Assembly (NCBI RefSeq): GCF_036898465.1
Contig: NZ_JARUMJ010000001.1
Location: 5,766,001 to 5,830,000, forward strand
DNA length: 64,000 bases
Reading direction: 5' to 3'
Source: Streptomyces sp. B21-105
Lineage (GTDB): Bacteria; Actinomycetota; Actinomycetes; Streptomycetales; Streptomycetaceae
Each line of letters starts with the position of its first letter. Position 1 is the first letter of the stretch. Below are positions 1 to 8,221 of the stretch, one piece after another. Made by a program: the position numbers and the translations under genes. The notes under the pieces were generated by a model. That model made no database searches. It had not been told where the DNA came from and saw only the letters and a program-made list of their open reading frames with translations.

Positions 1-1
1 C

Positions 2-895
2 GGCATCGGGCCGTGGGTCGCGCGCCTGATGACCACGCACGCATGGCGGTCGTACGAGCGCCTGGACCGTGTGAAGTGGACGCGGCTCGCCGCCGCGATG
101 ACCTTCGTCAGCTTCGTCGCGCTGTTTCCGCTCCTCACGGTGGCCGCGGCCGTCGCCGCCGCCACGCTGGGCGAGTCCCGGCAGCAGGAGCTCCAGGACA
201 AGATCACCGACCAGGTCCCCGGCATCTCCGACCAGATCGACGTCAACGGCCTGGTCGAGAACGCCGGCACCGTCGGGTCCATCGCCGGCGCCGTCCTGCT
301 GCTCACCGGCATCGGCTGGGTCGGGCAGATGCGGGACTGTCTGCGCGCGGTGTGGGAGCTGCCCGACAAGGACGAGAACCCGGTCCTCGCCAAGATCAAG
401 GACGCCGGCGTGCTCGTCGGCCTCGGCGGCGCGCTCCTGCTGACCCTCGCCATCTCCACCGTCGCGTCGGCGCTGGTCGGCTGGATCACCGACGAGCTCG
501 GGATCGACCAGGCCGGCTGGAGCAGCGTCCTGCTGCGGGCCGCCGCGTTCGCCGTCGCCGTCCTCGCCGACTTCCTGCTGCTGCTCTACGTCCTCACCCT
601 GCTGCCCGGCGTCGAACCGCCCCGCCGCCGGCTCGTCGTCGCCGCGTTCCTCGGCGCCGTCGGCTTCGAGCTGCTGAAACTGCTGCTCAGCGGCTACATG
701 CAGGGCGTGGCCGCGAAGAGCATGTACGGCGCGTTCGGCGTGCCCATCGCCCTGCTGCTGTGGATCAACTTCACCGCGAAGCTGGTCCTGTACTGCGCGG
801 CCTGGACGGCGACCGGCAGTGCACCCGACGAGCCCGGGGACATCGACGTCAGCGACGACGTCGTACCAGGTCCGGCAGCGGCCAGCGCCGGTTGA
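2..895 (+). CDS. YihY/BrkB-family integral membrane protein, 5' end outside window
   Basis: Reading is open from the first bases of the window and continues to a TGA at 893-895, so the true start lies upstream. A Met codon at 29 exists but the residues before it (GIGPWVAR) read through in frame. The product has five to six strongly hydrophobic segments, a short charged loop after the first pair of helices, and the family signature near the C-terminus (GAFGVPIALLLWINFTAKL), followed by an acidic tail. YihY/BrkB proteins are membrane proteins without an agreed biochemical role; the older ribonuclease BN label is a misassignment. Its 3' end overlaps the convergent carboxypeptidase gene by about 47 bp. 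Confidence 0.85.
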   Translation, partial: GIGPWVARLMTTHAWRSYERLDRVKWTRLAAAMTFVSFVALFPLLTVAAAVAAATLGESRQQELQDKITDQVPGISDQIDVNGLVENAGTVGSIAGAVLLLTGIGWVGQMRDCLRAVWELPDKDENPVLAKIKDAGVLVGLGGALLLTLAISTVASALVGWITDELGIDQAGWSSVLLRAAAFAVAVLADFLLLLYVLTLLPGVEPPRRRLVVAAFLGAVGFELLKLLLSGYMQGVAAKSMYGAFGVPIALLLWINFTAKLVLYCAAWTATGSAPDEPGDIDVSDDVVPGPAAASAG

Positions 896-2225
896 CCAGC
901 CACGCGCCGCCCGCGAGCAGCACCAGCAGACCGCCGGTGATGGCCAGCGCGATCCACATGCCGCCGGAGCCGTCGTCCGCCACGGCGCCCGCCACCGGCT
1001 TCCCCGACGCGTTCCCCGCGCCGCCCGCCTGCCCGCCCCCCGCGGACGAGGACGGGTTCGCGCCGGGCTGGGCGCTCGACTGCGCGGCGTTCCTCGGCGC
1101 GATCAGCTCGCCCACCGGCGTCACCTTGCCGGCCGCCTGGAAGCCCCAGTCGAACAGGGCGGCGGTCTCCTTGTAGACCTCGTTGTGGTCGGACTTCGCC
1201 GGGTTCATGACCGTGACGAGCAGCACCTTGCCGTTCCGCTCGGCGACGCCGGTGAAGGTGGCGCCCGCGTTGGTGGTGTTGCCGTTCTTCACGCCCGCGA
1301 TGCCGGGGTACTGGGAGATGTCGTAGTCGCCGCTGAGCAGCCGGTTGGTGTTCTGGATCTCGAAGGTCCCGCGGCTGGGCTTGCCCTTCTTGTTCTTCGT
1401 CGTCGCACCGGGGAACTTGGCCGAGACCGTCGAGCAGTACTCCCGGAAGTCCTTCTTCTGCAGGCCGGAACGGGCGAACAGGGTCAGGTCGTACGCCGAG
1501 GAGACCTGTCCGGGCGCGTCGTAGCCGTCCGGGGAGACGACGTCGGTGTCGAGGGCCTGCAGTTCGTCGGCGTGCTCGTTCATCTGGGCGACCGTGGCGG
1601 CGACGCCGCCGTTCATCGCGGACAGGACGTGCACGGCGTCGTTGCCCGACCGCAGGAAGACGCCGAGCCACAGGTCGTGGACCGTGTACGTCTCGCCTTC
1701 CTTTATGCCGACGAGGCTGGAACCGGCGCCGACGCCGGCCATGTCCTTCGGGGCGACCTTGTGCGCGGTGGTCCGGGGGAAGCGCGGCAGCACCGTGTCG
1801 GCGAACAGCATCTTCAGCGTGCTCGCCGGGGGCAGCCGCCAGTGCGCGTTGTGCGCGGCCAGCACAGCGCCCGACTCGGCGTCCGCGACGATCCACGACC
1901 GCGCCGTCAGGTCCTTCGGCAGCACCGGCGCGCCGCCCGCGATCGTCACCTGGGTGCCGGCCTGCCCGAGCCGGGCGCCGCCCACGGTCGACATCTTCGC
2001 CGGCGGAGCGACCGAGGGACTGGCCGACGCCGAGGCCCCCTTCGAGGCCCCGGCGGACGGCGAGCCCGACGCGGGCTTCGACGCGGACGGCGACGGCGAG
2101 GGCGACGGCGAGAGGGGCGCCGACGGGGGCGGGATCGGCACGGCGAGCGAGACGGGCGCGGTCAGCGCGAGGGCTGCCAGGGTTGCGGAGGTGACCAGCA
2201 GGGAACGCCTGACGGTCTGCTTCAT
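849..2225 (-). CDS. D-alanyl-D-alanine carboxypeptidase (PBP5-like, membrane-anchored)
   Basis: Penicillin-binding protein of the peptidase S11 group, which trims terminal D-Ala from peptidoglycan stem peptides outside the cell. The 458-residue product has a signal peptide (about 1-28), a Pro/Ser/Ala-rich linker (about 30-78), then the catalytic domain with S135-T-L-K138 (SxxK), S193-G-N195 (SxN) and K313-N-G315 in place of the usual KTG. A second Ala/Gly/Ser linker leads to one C-terminal transmembrane helix (about 425-448) with an Arg-rich cytoplasmic tail, which is a common actinobacterial anchoring layout. The ATG at 2225 precedes a typical signal peptide; an in-frame GTG four codons upstream is the alternative. 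Confidence 0.9.
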   Translation of the reverse strand: MKQTVRRSLLVTSATLAALALTAPVSLAVPIPPPSAPLSPSPSPSPSASKPASGSPSAGASKGASASASPSVAPPAKMSTVGGARLGQAGTQVTIAGGAPVLPKDLTARSWIVADAESGAVLAAHNAHWRLPPASTLKMLFADTVLPRFPRTTAHKVAPKDMAGVGAGSSLVGIKEGETYTVHDLWLGVFLRSGNDAVHVLSAMNGGVAATVAQMNEHADELQALDTDVVSPDGYDAPGQVSSAYDLTLFARSGLQKKDFREYCSTVSAKFPGATTKNKKGKPSRGTFEIQNTNRLLSGDYDISQYPGIAGVKNGNTTNAGATFTGVAERNGKVLLVTVMNPAKSDHNEVYKETAALFDWGFQAAGKVTPVGELIAPRNAAQSSAQPGANPSSSAGGGQAGGAGNASGKPVAGAVADDGSGGMWIALAITGGLLVLLAGGAWLVNRRWPLPDLVRRRR

Positions 2226-2328
2226 GGGTGCGGGCACGACGCAGAACGTACCCGGCCCGCGACGCGAAGTCCCGTTCCCCTCCCCACCCCGGTCACGAAA
2301 CAGGAATCCGGGCGGCGATACTGAACGC

Positions 2329-2568
2329 ATGACGCTCAGCCGCCGCCTCTCCTGGTTCCTGCTCGCCTTCGGGGTGTGGAGCTGGATCATCTGGGTCACT
2401 TTCGTCAAGAACCTGGTCAAGGACAGCAGCGGGCTCGCGTTCGAGGACGGCGACCCCACCGCGTACTTCTGGGTGCATCTCACGCTGGCCGTCGTCTCCT
2501 TCGTATTGGGGACGGTCGTCGGGGCCATCGGGTTGCGTGGTCTGCGCGCACTCGGCCGGAAGTCGTAG
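2329..2568 (+). CDS. small two-helix membrane protein
   Basis: A 79-residue protein with two hydrophobic helices (about 8-29 and 47-70) joined by a short acidic loop (KDSSGLAFEDGDPTAYF) and ending in a basic tail. It lies directly upstream of the metallophosphoesterase gene with only two bases between stop and start, so the two are probably co-transcribed. I recognise it as a conserved Streptomyces small membrane protein but know no function. The ATG at 2329 is chosen because the helix starts a few residues later and upstream in-frame codons belong to the carboxypeptidase promoter region. Confidence 0.75.
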   Translation: MTLSRRLSWFLLAFGVWSWIIWVTFVKNLVKDSSGLAFEDGDPTAYFWVHLTLAVVSFVLGTVVGAIGLRGLRALGRKS

Positions 2569-2570
2569 CC

Positions 2571-3920
2571 ATGGTGATCGTCTTCGCGCTCCTCGCGCTG
2601 ACCGTGCTGGTCACGGCCAACTGGTACCTGTGGCGCCGGCTGTTCCGCGACACCACCCACGGCCCCGGCCGGGCCCGCCGCGGCGGCGCCGCGCTCATCG
2701 CCGGCGGCTGGGCCCTGGCGATCGGCGCCCTGATCGCCGAGCGGGCCGGCGCCCCCTTCTGGCTCCAGCGGGTCCTCGCCTGGCCTGGCTTCCTGTGGCT
2801 GGCCCTGTCGATCTACCTGCTGCTGGGCGTCGTCGTGGGTGAGGCGGTACGGCCGCTGCTGCGCCGTTTCCTGGAGAAGCGGGCGCGCGCCGCGGCCCCG
2901 GCCGGGACGGCCGTCGCCCACCCACGGCCGGACCCGGTACCGGTGGGCGCGCCCACGGGGTCGGGGAAGCCCGAACCGGGCCGGCCGGCGTCCGAGAAGC
3001 CGGCGTCCGAGGATCCGGAGGCCGAGCGGACCGCGTCCGAGCGGACCGCGTCCGAGCGGACCGCGTCCGGGAAGCCGGGCCTCGGGGCGCCCTCGCCGTC
3101 CCGTCGGCTGTTCGTCTCCCGGGTGGCGGCCGGCGCGGCGGCCGCGGCCGCCGCCGGTACCGTCGGCTACGGCACCTACGGCGTGCTGCGCGGCCCCCGG
3201 GTCAAGCGGGTGACCGTGCCCCTCGCCAAGCTTCCGCGGGCCGCCCACGGTTACCGGATCGCGGTGGTCAGCGACATCCACCTGGGCCCGGTGCTGGGCC
3301 GCGGCTTCGCCCAGAAAGTCGTGGACACGATCAACGCGACGCAGCCCGACCTGATCGCGGTCGTCGGCGACCTCGTCGACGGCAGCGTCAAGGACCTCGG
3401 CCCGGCGGCCGCCCCGCTCTCGCAGCTGAGGGCCCGTCACGGCAGCTACTTCGTCACCGGCAACCACGAGTACTTCTCCGGCGCCGAGAGCTGGGTGGAG
3501 GAGGTGCGGCGGCTCGGCCTCACCCCGTTGGAGAACGCGCGCACCGAGCTCGCCTGGTTCGACCTCGCCGGCGTCAACGACATCGCCGGCGAGAGCGAGG
3601 GTCAGGGCCCCGACTTCACCCGGGCGCTGGGCGGCCGTGACACCGCGCGCGCGTGCGTGCTCCTCGCCCACCAGCCGGTCCAGATCCACGATGCCATGCG
3701 TCACGGCGTCGACCTCCAGCTCTCCGGACACACCCACGGCGGTCAGCTGTGGCCCGGCAACCTCGTCGCCGCCGCCGCGAATCCCACCCTGGCGGGACTG
3801 GAACGCCACGGCGACACCCAGCTGTACGTGTCCCGGGGCGCCGGCGCCTGGGGTCCGCCCACGCGCGTCGGCGCGCCGTCCGACATCACCGTCGTCGAAC
3901 TGGCCTCCCGGCACGTCTGA
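2571..3920 (+). CDS. membrane-anchored calcineurin-like metallophosphoesterase
   Basis: 449 residues. The N-terminus has three hydrophobic segments (about 1-20, 40-56, 70-92). A low-complexity linker (about 105-175) contains three tandem ASERT units encoded by near-identical 15-bp repeats around 3030-3080. A further helix (about 182-207) leads to the catalytic domain with D235-x-H237, GD267, GNHE (297-300), AHQP (367-370) and GHTHGG (386-391), the complete dimetal-site set. Relatives (YkuE/YaeI type) are phosphodiesterases acting on UDP-lipids or other phosphoesters; the substrate here cannot be told from sequence. Confidence 0.85.
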   Translation: MVIVFALLALTVLVTANWYLWRRLFRDTTHGPGRARRGGAALIAGGWALAIGALIAERAGAPFWLQRVLAWPGFLWLALSIYLLLGVVVGEAVRPLLRRFLEKRARAAAPAGTAVAHPRPDPVPVGAPTGSGKPEPGRPASEKPASEDPEAERTASERTASERTASGKPGLGAPSPSRRLFVSRVAAGAAAAAAAGTVGYGTYGVLRGPRVKRVTVPLAKLPRAAHGYRIAVVSDIHLGPVLGRGFAQKVVDTINATQPDLIAVVGDLVDGSVKDLGPAAAPLSQLRARHGSYFVTGNHEYFSGAESWVEEVRRLGLTPLENARTELAWFDLAGVNDIAGESEGQGPDFTRALGGRDTARACVLLAHQPVQIHDAMRHGVDLQLSGHTHGGQLWPGNLVAAAANPTLAGLERHGDTQLYVSRGAGAWGPPTRVGAPSDITVVELASRHV

Positions 3921-3992
3921 CGGAGGCTAGGGCAGGCGGCCCTGACGCCCCGTCGAGTCCCTTTCCGGGAAGCTGAGAAGGAGCTGTCGACT

Positions 3993-4014
3993 ACCCGGCC
4001 CTGAAGGGCCGGGT
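3993..4014. terminator. 10-bp palindromic hairpin
   Basis: ACCCGGCCCT and AGGGCCGGGT are exact inverse complements separated by two bases. It lies 73 bp after the metallophosphoesterase stop and before the convergent TetR gene. It can serve as a terminator. The form (pyrimidine-rich arm, CCTGAAGG apex) also resembles hairpins left at ends of IS200/IS605-type elements, but no transposase is present. Confidence 0.55.
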
Positions 4015-4097
4015 CTGCAGACAGAGTGCGACATGGTGCCCCACCGTGGTCCCCTGCGTCCGGAACTAGCTTGCGCCGGTTCTGGCGGTTGACTGCG

Positions 4098-4161
4098 CCC
4101 CGCTGCCCCGCTGCCCCGCTGCCCCGCTGCCCCGCTGCCCCGCTGCCCCGCTGCCCCGCTG
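4098..4161. repeat. eight exact tandem copies of an 8-bp unit
   Basis: CCCCGCTG is repeated eight times without error (64 bp) in the gap between the metallophosphoesterase and TetR genes. No gene crosses it. Such perfect short tandem repeats change length by slippage, so this is a likely strain-variable locus. The rest of 3921-4361 shows only the hairpin at 3993 and no coding signal. Confidence 0.9.
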
Positions 4162-4361
4162 CATCGGCCCGGTGGGTGTGCCAGCTCTCGGAGCACTGAC
4201 GGGAGGTGTTGCGCGGGTCCACGTGGACCCGAGTTCGAGGTTGCCGTGACCGCCCTGGGCGACGGCTCCTGCCTGATAGAGGTAGCCACCCCCCTATGAC
4301 CCGACACCGCCCCCGGCCCCTCGGCCCGCCTGACACTCACGCTCGGCGGGGCCCGCCCGGC

Positions 4362-5138
4362 TCACGCCTCGGCCGGGCCCGGTGGGTTCTTCTTGACCGG
4401 GTCCGGCAGCGCGTTGGTCATCCCGGGCAGGAAGTCCGTGAACAGGTCGTGCACTTCGAGGACGAGCGGCCGCAGCACCCGGAACCGGGCCAGCGCCACC
4501 CCCCGGGCGGTGAGGCGCGCACCCCGCCCGGCCAGCCGGTAGCTGCGTTCGCGGCCCGCCGTGCGGTCGTAGATCCAGTACATGACGAGGCCCATCTGCG
4601 AGAGCCACATCAGCTCGGGCAGCACCTCCCGCAGTTCCTCCGGCACCTTCGCCTTCGACCCCGCGAGCACCTCCTTGTGGACGGCTATGGCCTGCACGCG
4701 CGCGGGCTCCGACTCGGCGGAGAACGGGCTGAGCGGGCTGTCCGGGTCGGCGGCGTTCTTGAAGAACTGGACGGCGAACTCGTGGTACGGCTCTGCCACC
4801 TCCAGCCACACCCGCAGCACCCCCGCCAGCCGGGCCTCCAGGCTCGTCTCCCGCGCCAGGACCTCCCGGACGGCCTCCCGGTGCTCGGCGGCGAGCCGGT
4901 CGTAGAAGCCCTGGATCAGATGCTCCTTGCCGGCGAAGTAGTAGTACGCGTTGCCGACCGAGACCCCGGCCTCCTTGGCGATGGCCCGCATCGTCGTCTT
5001 GTCGTAGCCGCGTTCCTGGAACAGCCGCATCGCCGTCTCCAGGATCAGGGCGCGGGTCTGCTCGGACTTGGACGCGGGAGTCCCGGAGGACTCGGTCGGG
5101 GAAGCGGCCTCGGCGGGACCGTCGTTGTTCGCGGGCAC
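4362..5138 (-). CDS. TetR-family transcriptional regulator
   Basis: 258 residues with a classic TetR N-terminal helix-turn-helix (about 25-72: SEQTRALILETAMRLFQERG, then AIAKEAGVSVGNAYYYFAGKE). The C-terminal ligand domain (about 80-245) is not informative. It is the last gene of a same-strand cluster beginning at 6108 (membrane protein, DCC protein, regulator) with 11 bp between the preceding stop and this start. Two palindromes of one type lie in the promoter of that cluster (6124-6137, 6169-6182), which suggests autoregulation of the whole unit; that link is inference. Confidence 0.85.
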   Translation of the reverse strand: MPANNDGPAEAASPTESSGTPASKSEQTRALILETAMRLFQERGYDKTTMRAIAKEAGVSVGNAYYYFAGKEHLIQGFYDRLAAEHREAVREVLARETSLEARLAGVLRVWLEVAEPYHEFAVQFFKNAADPDSPLSPFSAESEPARVQAIAVHKEVLAGSKAKVPEELREVLPELMWLSQMGLVMYWIYDRTAGRERSYRLAGRGARLTARGVALARFRVLRPLVLEVHDLFTDFLPGMTNALPDPVKKNPPGPAEA

Positions 5139-5149
5139 GGGACAAGAGC

Positions 5150-5695
5150 CTAGTCAGTGGCGCAGACGCCGTCCGCACAGGCAGGCGGGTCGTACAGCCA
5201 GCCCAGGTGCGGGTCGTACGACCAGCCGTCGCCGCGCCGGTACACGCCCCCGCCCCAGCCGGTCGCCGGCTCCTGCCCCCGGCGCCACTTTGCGGCGGCG
5301 AGCACGGCGGCCCGCGCGACCTTCGCCCCGGCGGGGGTGCTCAGCCGGTGGGACAGCGGCCGGTGCTCACGCAACGCCCACAGGGTGACGATCCAGGCGG
5401 CGGCGCCCTGGTAGACCTGGCCCGCGTCGCCGACGACGGTGATCTCGTCGAGGGTGGCGCGGTGGTCGAGGCCGGGGAAGCGGGCGCACGCCTGCGCCGA
5501 CCCCGCCGGGACGAACTCCAGCGGCACCAGCTGCGGCTGCCGGCGCAGCCAGTCGCAGAGGAAGCCGCACAGCGAGCACTCGGCGTCGTGCAGGACGGTG
5601 AGCCGGCGGACCGGGACGCGGAGCGCGTCCCGGTCGGCGGCGGCCTGCGCCGCGATGGTGTCCTGCGCGGCCCGGTGGGCCGTCATGGTGCTCAC
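5150..5695 (-). CDS. DCC-family (DUF393) thiol-disulfide oxidoreductase-like protein
   Basis: 181 residues. The central domain opens with the family hallmark D-x-x-C-x-x-C (LHDAECSLC, about residues 34-42) followed by helices rich in Trp and Arg (FLCDWLRRQ). DCC proteins are thioredoxin-fold proteins, usually of unknown substrate. The C-terminus is Trp/Tyr/Gly-rich and ends with two further Cys. Its start overlaps the stop of the upstream membrane protein gene by 4 bp (ATGA), indicating translational coupling. Confidence 0.8.
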   Translation of the reverse strand: MSTMTAHRAAQDTIAAQAAADRDALRVPVRRLTVLHDAECSLCGFLCDWLRRQPQLVPLEFVPAGSAQACARFPGLDHRATLDEITVVGDAGQVYQGAAAWIVTLWALREHRPLSHRLSTPAGAKVARAAVLAAAKWRRGQEPATGWGGGVYRRGDGWSYDPHLGWLYDPPACADGVCATD

Positions 5696-6108
5696 GCCCC
5701 GGTCGCGGGCGCCGACGGGGCGGTCCAGCCCTGCGGGGCGACGGGCGGCAGCTGCTCCCGCTCCATGATCCCGCGCCGCCGGATCCGGTTGAGCACGTAC
5801 ACGTTGGCCAGGTGCATCGCGCCCAGCACCAGCAGCACCACGCCCAGCTTGGTCGACAGGGCCTCGAAGATGCCCCGGGTGTCCTCGATGGTGTCGTCAC
5901 CGCTCAGGTACAGGGCGACGAACCCGAGGTTGACCAGGTAGAACCCGACCACCAGGAGGTGATTGACGGCGTCGGCGAGCTTCTCGTTGCCCTGGAGCAC
6001 GTCGGCGAGGAAGACCCGCCCGTTGCGACTGAGGGTCCTGGCCACCCAGACGGTCAGCCCGATGCTGACGATCAGGTAGACGACGTAGGCGATGACCGTG
6101 CGGTCCAT
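5692..6108 (-). CDS. conserved membrane protein, first gene of TetR operon
   Basis: 138 residues with an N-terminal helix (about 5-22), a middle pair (about 48-66) and a third helix (about 85-105), then a Pro-rich tail. I do not recognise a functional family. The ATG at 6108 is chosen because a strong ribosome site (GAGGTGGGG) sits just upstream; a GTG nine bases earlier overlaps that site and is less likely. The promoter is visible: TTGAAC (6177-6182) and TACAGT (6154-6159) on the minus strand with 17-bp spacing, covered by one of two TTGAAC-type palindromes. Confidence 0.7.
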   Translation of the reverse strand: MDRTVIAYVVYLIVSIGLTVWVARTLSRNGRVFLADVLQGNEKLADAVNHLLVVGFYLVNLGFVALYLSGDDTIEDTRGIFEALSTKLGVVLLVLGAMHLANVYVLNRIRRRGIMEREQLPPVAPQGWTAPSAPATGA

Positions 6109-6123
6109 GTTCCCCACCTCTTC

Positions 6124-6137
6124 TTGAACGCGTTCAA
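6124..6137. promoter_or_regulatory. palindromic operator TTGAACGCGTTCAA (downstream copy)
   Basis: Perfect 14-bp palindrome in the 5' region of the operon that starts at 6108, downstream of the predicted -10 box, so a bound repressor would block elongation or initiation. It shares the TTGAAC-N2-GTTCAA frame with the copy at 6169-6182, 45 bp away centre to centre. The TetR protein of the same operon is the natural candidate ligand. Confidence 0.7.
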
Positions 6138-6168
6138 AACGCTGTCAGGGATGACTGTAGCCCTGCTT

Positions 6169-6182
6169 TTGAACATGTTCAA
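6169..6182. promoter_or_regulatory. palindromic operator TTGAACATGTTCAA over the -35 box
   Basis: Perfect 14-bp palindrome. Its right half provides the -35 hexamer (TTGAAC on the minus strand, 6177-6182) of the leftward operon promoter, whose -10 is TACAGT at 6154-6159. It also lies 15-85 bp upstream of the possible starts of the rightward SUKH gene, so it may control both directions. Confidence 0.75.
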
Positions 6183-6197
6183 CTCAAATGTGGGGGC

Positions 6198-6647
6198 GTG
6201 CGGGAGCGATGGGCCGAGGGTTCGCCCGGGCGGGGGAGGAACGGTGGCCGAAAGGGCTTGTGCGCCGTGGGGATCCGTGGGGCGGCCGAGGCCGTGCTGG
6301 GGCATCCTCTTCCGGCTGCCCTCAAGGACTTCTGGCGGCTCGCGGACGGCGCGCACGACGAGGACGGTTTCGCCGTCGTCTGCTCGGTCGGCGAAGTGAT
6401 GGGCCGCAACCTGGAGTTTCGGAGCTCGGCCGACTTCCGCGGCCTCTACATGCCGTTCGACCCGCTGCTGCTGTTCGGCGAGAGCGCCGGCGGCGACCTG
6501 TTCGCCTGCGTCGTCAAGCCGCAGCGGCCGGAGGTCTTCGTCTGGGACCACGAGAACGACATCCGCCGCTGGGCGGCGAACGACCTGGAGGACTACCTGC
6601 GCCGGCGTCTCGGCAGCGACGACCCGGAGTGGTACGCGTCGTGGTGA
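6198..6647 (+). CDS. SUKH (SMI1/KNR4-type) domain protein
   Basis: The core reads LPAALKDFWRLADGAHDEDGF, then DPLLLFGESAGGDLFACVV and EVFVWDHENDIRRWAANDLEDYL, the typical SUKH order (LPxxYxxF helix, GDxF/Y strand, V-W-DHE strand). SUKH proteins include immunity proteins of contact-dependent toxin systems and housekeeping proteins; no toxin gene lies beside this one. The outermost start is GTG at 6198; GTG at 6267, which has AAAGGG ten bases upstream and gives 126 residues, fits the domain boundary better. Divergent from the TetR operon. Confidence 0.7.
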   Translation: MRERWAEGSPGRGRNGGRKGLCAVGIRGAAEAVLGHPLPAALKDFWRLADGAHDEDGFAVVCSVGEVMGRNLEFRSSADFRGLYMPFDPLLLFGESAGGDLFACVVKPQRPEVFVWDHENDIRRWAANDLEDYLRRRLGSDDPEWYASW

Positions 6648-6654
6648 CGGAGGG

Positions 6655-7275
6655 TCAGTCGCTCTTCCTCGGGCGGCCCGCCGCGAGGATCTCGGCCGCC
6701 TCCAGGGTGACCGTCGCGCCGATGACGTCGGGCAGCGTGACGGACTGCCCCGGCGCGTAGAACTGGTGGTTGTCGTAACCGCCCACGACCGGCTCGGTGA
6801 GGACGTGGACACGCTGGTGCTTGCGGTCGACGATGACGTAGACGGGCACCTTGGCCTGGGCGTACGCGGCGACCTTGGTTTTGAGGTCGTCCTTCCAGTT
6901 CCCCGAGGTCACCTCGAGCACCAGGCGGAAGCAGCCGGGGTCGTACGCGTTGTTCTCCACGAAGTGGTCGTCGATGTCCGCGTCGACGATCACGAGGTCG
7001 GGAATCGCGTAGTCCTCCGCGCCCGTCGGCAGCCACAGCCCGACGTTCTGCAGGACCTCGCTGTCGCCGTCGTCGAGCCCTGCTGCGATGAACGGTCGCA
7101 TGAGCTTCGTCAGAGCGCGGGCGTGCGGGGCATCCGGTGAAGGGGTCACGAGGAGGTGGCCTCCGATGATCTCGACGCGGTAGCCCGGATGGCGCTCCAT
7201 GATCTCGTCGGCGATCGCCGTCAGGGAGAACGGCTCGTCGTCGGTGTAGGGCTGCTCGACGGATGCAGCGGACAT
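6655..7275 (-). CDS. Uma2-family (DUF820) putative nuclease-fold protein
   Basis: 206 residues with the PD-(D/E)XK-like Uma2 core: VEIIGGHLLVTP, PDLVIVDAD, FRLVLEVTSGNWKDDLKTKVAAYAQA and VYVIVDRKH, giving E, D and E-x-T/S elements in the usual order. Uma2 genes are abundant in Streptomyces and cyanobacteria and their cellular role is unknown. The ATG at 7275 follows an ideal ribosome site (AAGGAGG, eight bases upstream), so the upstream Met codons were ignored. A second family member lies at 40004-40588. Confidence 0.85.
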   Translation of the reverse strand: MSAASVEQPYTDDEPFSLTAIADEIMERHPGYRVEIIGGHLLVTPSPDAPHARALTKLMRPFIAAGLDDGDSEVLQNVGLWLPTGAEDYAIPDLVIVDADIDDHFVENNAYDPGCFRLVLEVTSGNWKDDLKTKVAAYAQAKVPVYVIVDRKHQRVHVLTEPVVGGYDNHQFYAPGQSVTLPDVIGATVTLEAAEILAAGRPRKSD

Positions 7276-7377
7276 CGCGTGCCTCCTTGGGGCTGGTGTC
7301 GAGAGCATCATCGTAGGCCGGGGTGCGCTCAGGTGTCTCTCTTGATCACGTTCACCCGATCGTGGTGTGCCAGGCCC

Positions 7378-7420
7378 GAGGGCCCCGCCCCCGGTGGCGA
7401 AACCGGGAGACGGGGCCCTC
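7378..7420. terminator. terminator of the sdhCDAB operon
   Basis: GAGGGCCCCG (7378-7387) pairs exactly with CGGGGCCCTC (7411-7420) around a C/G-rich loop, 21 bp past the sdhB stop codon on the minus strand. Confidence 0.75.
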
Positions 7421-7441
7421 GTGGACGTACCGTGACGCAGC

Positions 7442-8221
7442 TCAGAAGCGGCGGGTGATCAGGGCCTTCTTGACCTCCGCGATCGCCTTCGTGATCTCGA
7501 TGCCGCGCGGGCAGGCGTCCGTGCAGTTGAACGTGGTGCGGCAGCGCCAGACGCCGTCCTTGTCGTTCAGGATCTCCAGCCGCTGCTCGCCCGCCTCGTC
7601 ACGCGAGTCGAAGATGAAGCGGTGGGCGTTGACGATCGCCGCCGGGCCGAAGTACTGGCCGTCGTTCCAGAACACCGGGCAGGACGACGTGCAGGCCGCG
7701 CACAGGATGCACTTCGTCGTGTCGTCGAACCGCTCGCGGTCCTCGGCCGTCTGGAAACGCTCCCGGGTCGGCTCGTTGGTGTCCTTCGTGATCAGGAAGG
7801 GCATCACGTCCCGGTACGCCTGGAAGAACGGCTCCATGTCGACGACCAGGTCCTTCAGGACCGTCAGGCCCTTTATGGGCTCGACCGTGATCGGCTTCTC
7901 GGGGTTGATGTCCTTGATCAGCGTCTTGCACGCCAGACGGTTCTTGCCGTTGATCCGCATCGCGTCCGAGCCGCAGATGCCGTGGGCGCAGGAACGGCGG
8001 AAGGTGAGCGTGCCGTCGAGCTCCCACTTGATCTTGTGCAGACCGTCGAGGACGCGCTCCTTGGGGTCGATCTCCAGCTGGAAGTCGTCCCAGACCGCCT
8101 CCGCCGAGACCTCCGGGTTGAACCGGCGGATGCGGAAGGTGACGGTGATGTACGGGGAGTCGGCGAAGCCGGGCTCGGGGGCGCCGGCCGCGTCCGCCTT
8201 GTCGAGGGTCGGGGTAGCCAT
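7442..8221 (-). CDS. sdhB: succinate dehydrogenase iron-sulfur subunit
   Basis: 259 residues. It passes electrons from the flavoprotein to quinone in complex II. The [2Fe-2S] ligands are in CAHGICGSDAM and the later RLACKT (about 80-100). The [4Fe-4S] and [3Fe-4S] clusters are served by CILCAACTSSCP (about 172-183) and the C-terminal CRTTFNC...CPRGI block. Length is usual for the family. The ATG overlaps the sdhA stop by one base (TGATG), so translation is probably coupled. Confidence 0.96.
   Translation of the reverse strand: MATPTLDKADAAGAPEPGFADSPYITVTFRIRRFNPEVSAEAVWDDFQLEIDPKERVLDGLHKIKWELDGTLTFRRSCAHGICGSDAMRINGKNRLACKTLIKDINPEKPITVEPIKGLTVLKDLVVDMEPFFQAYRDVMPFLITKDTNEPTRERFQTAEDRERFDDTTKCILCAACTSSCPVFWNDGQYFGPAAIVNAHRFIFDSRDEAGEQRLEILNDKDGVWRCRTTFNCTDACPRGIEITKAIAEVKKALITRRF

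Noticed and set aside
849..3914. A single 1021-codon minus-strand frame
   Set aside because: Only the part from 2225 down is the carboxypeptidase. The upstream part is antisense to the metallophosphoesterase and to a small membrane protein gene.
4098..4161. CRISPR-like array (also considered at 38516 and 60107)
   Set aside because: Units are 8-11 bp without spacers; these are simple tandem repeats and no cas genes are present.
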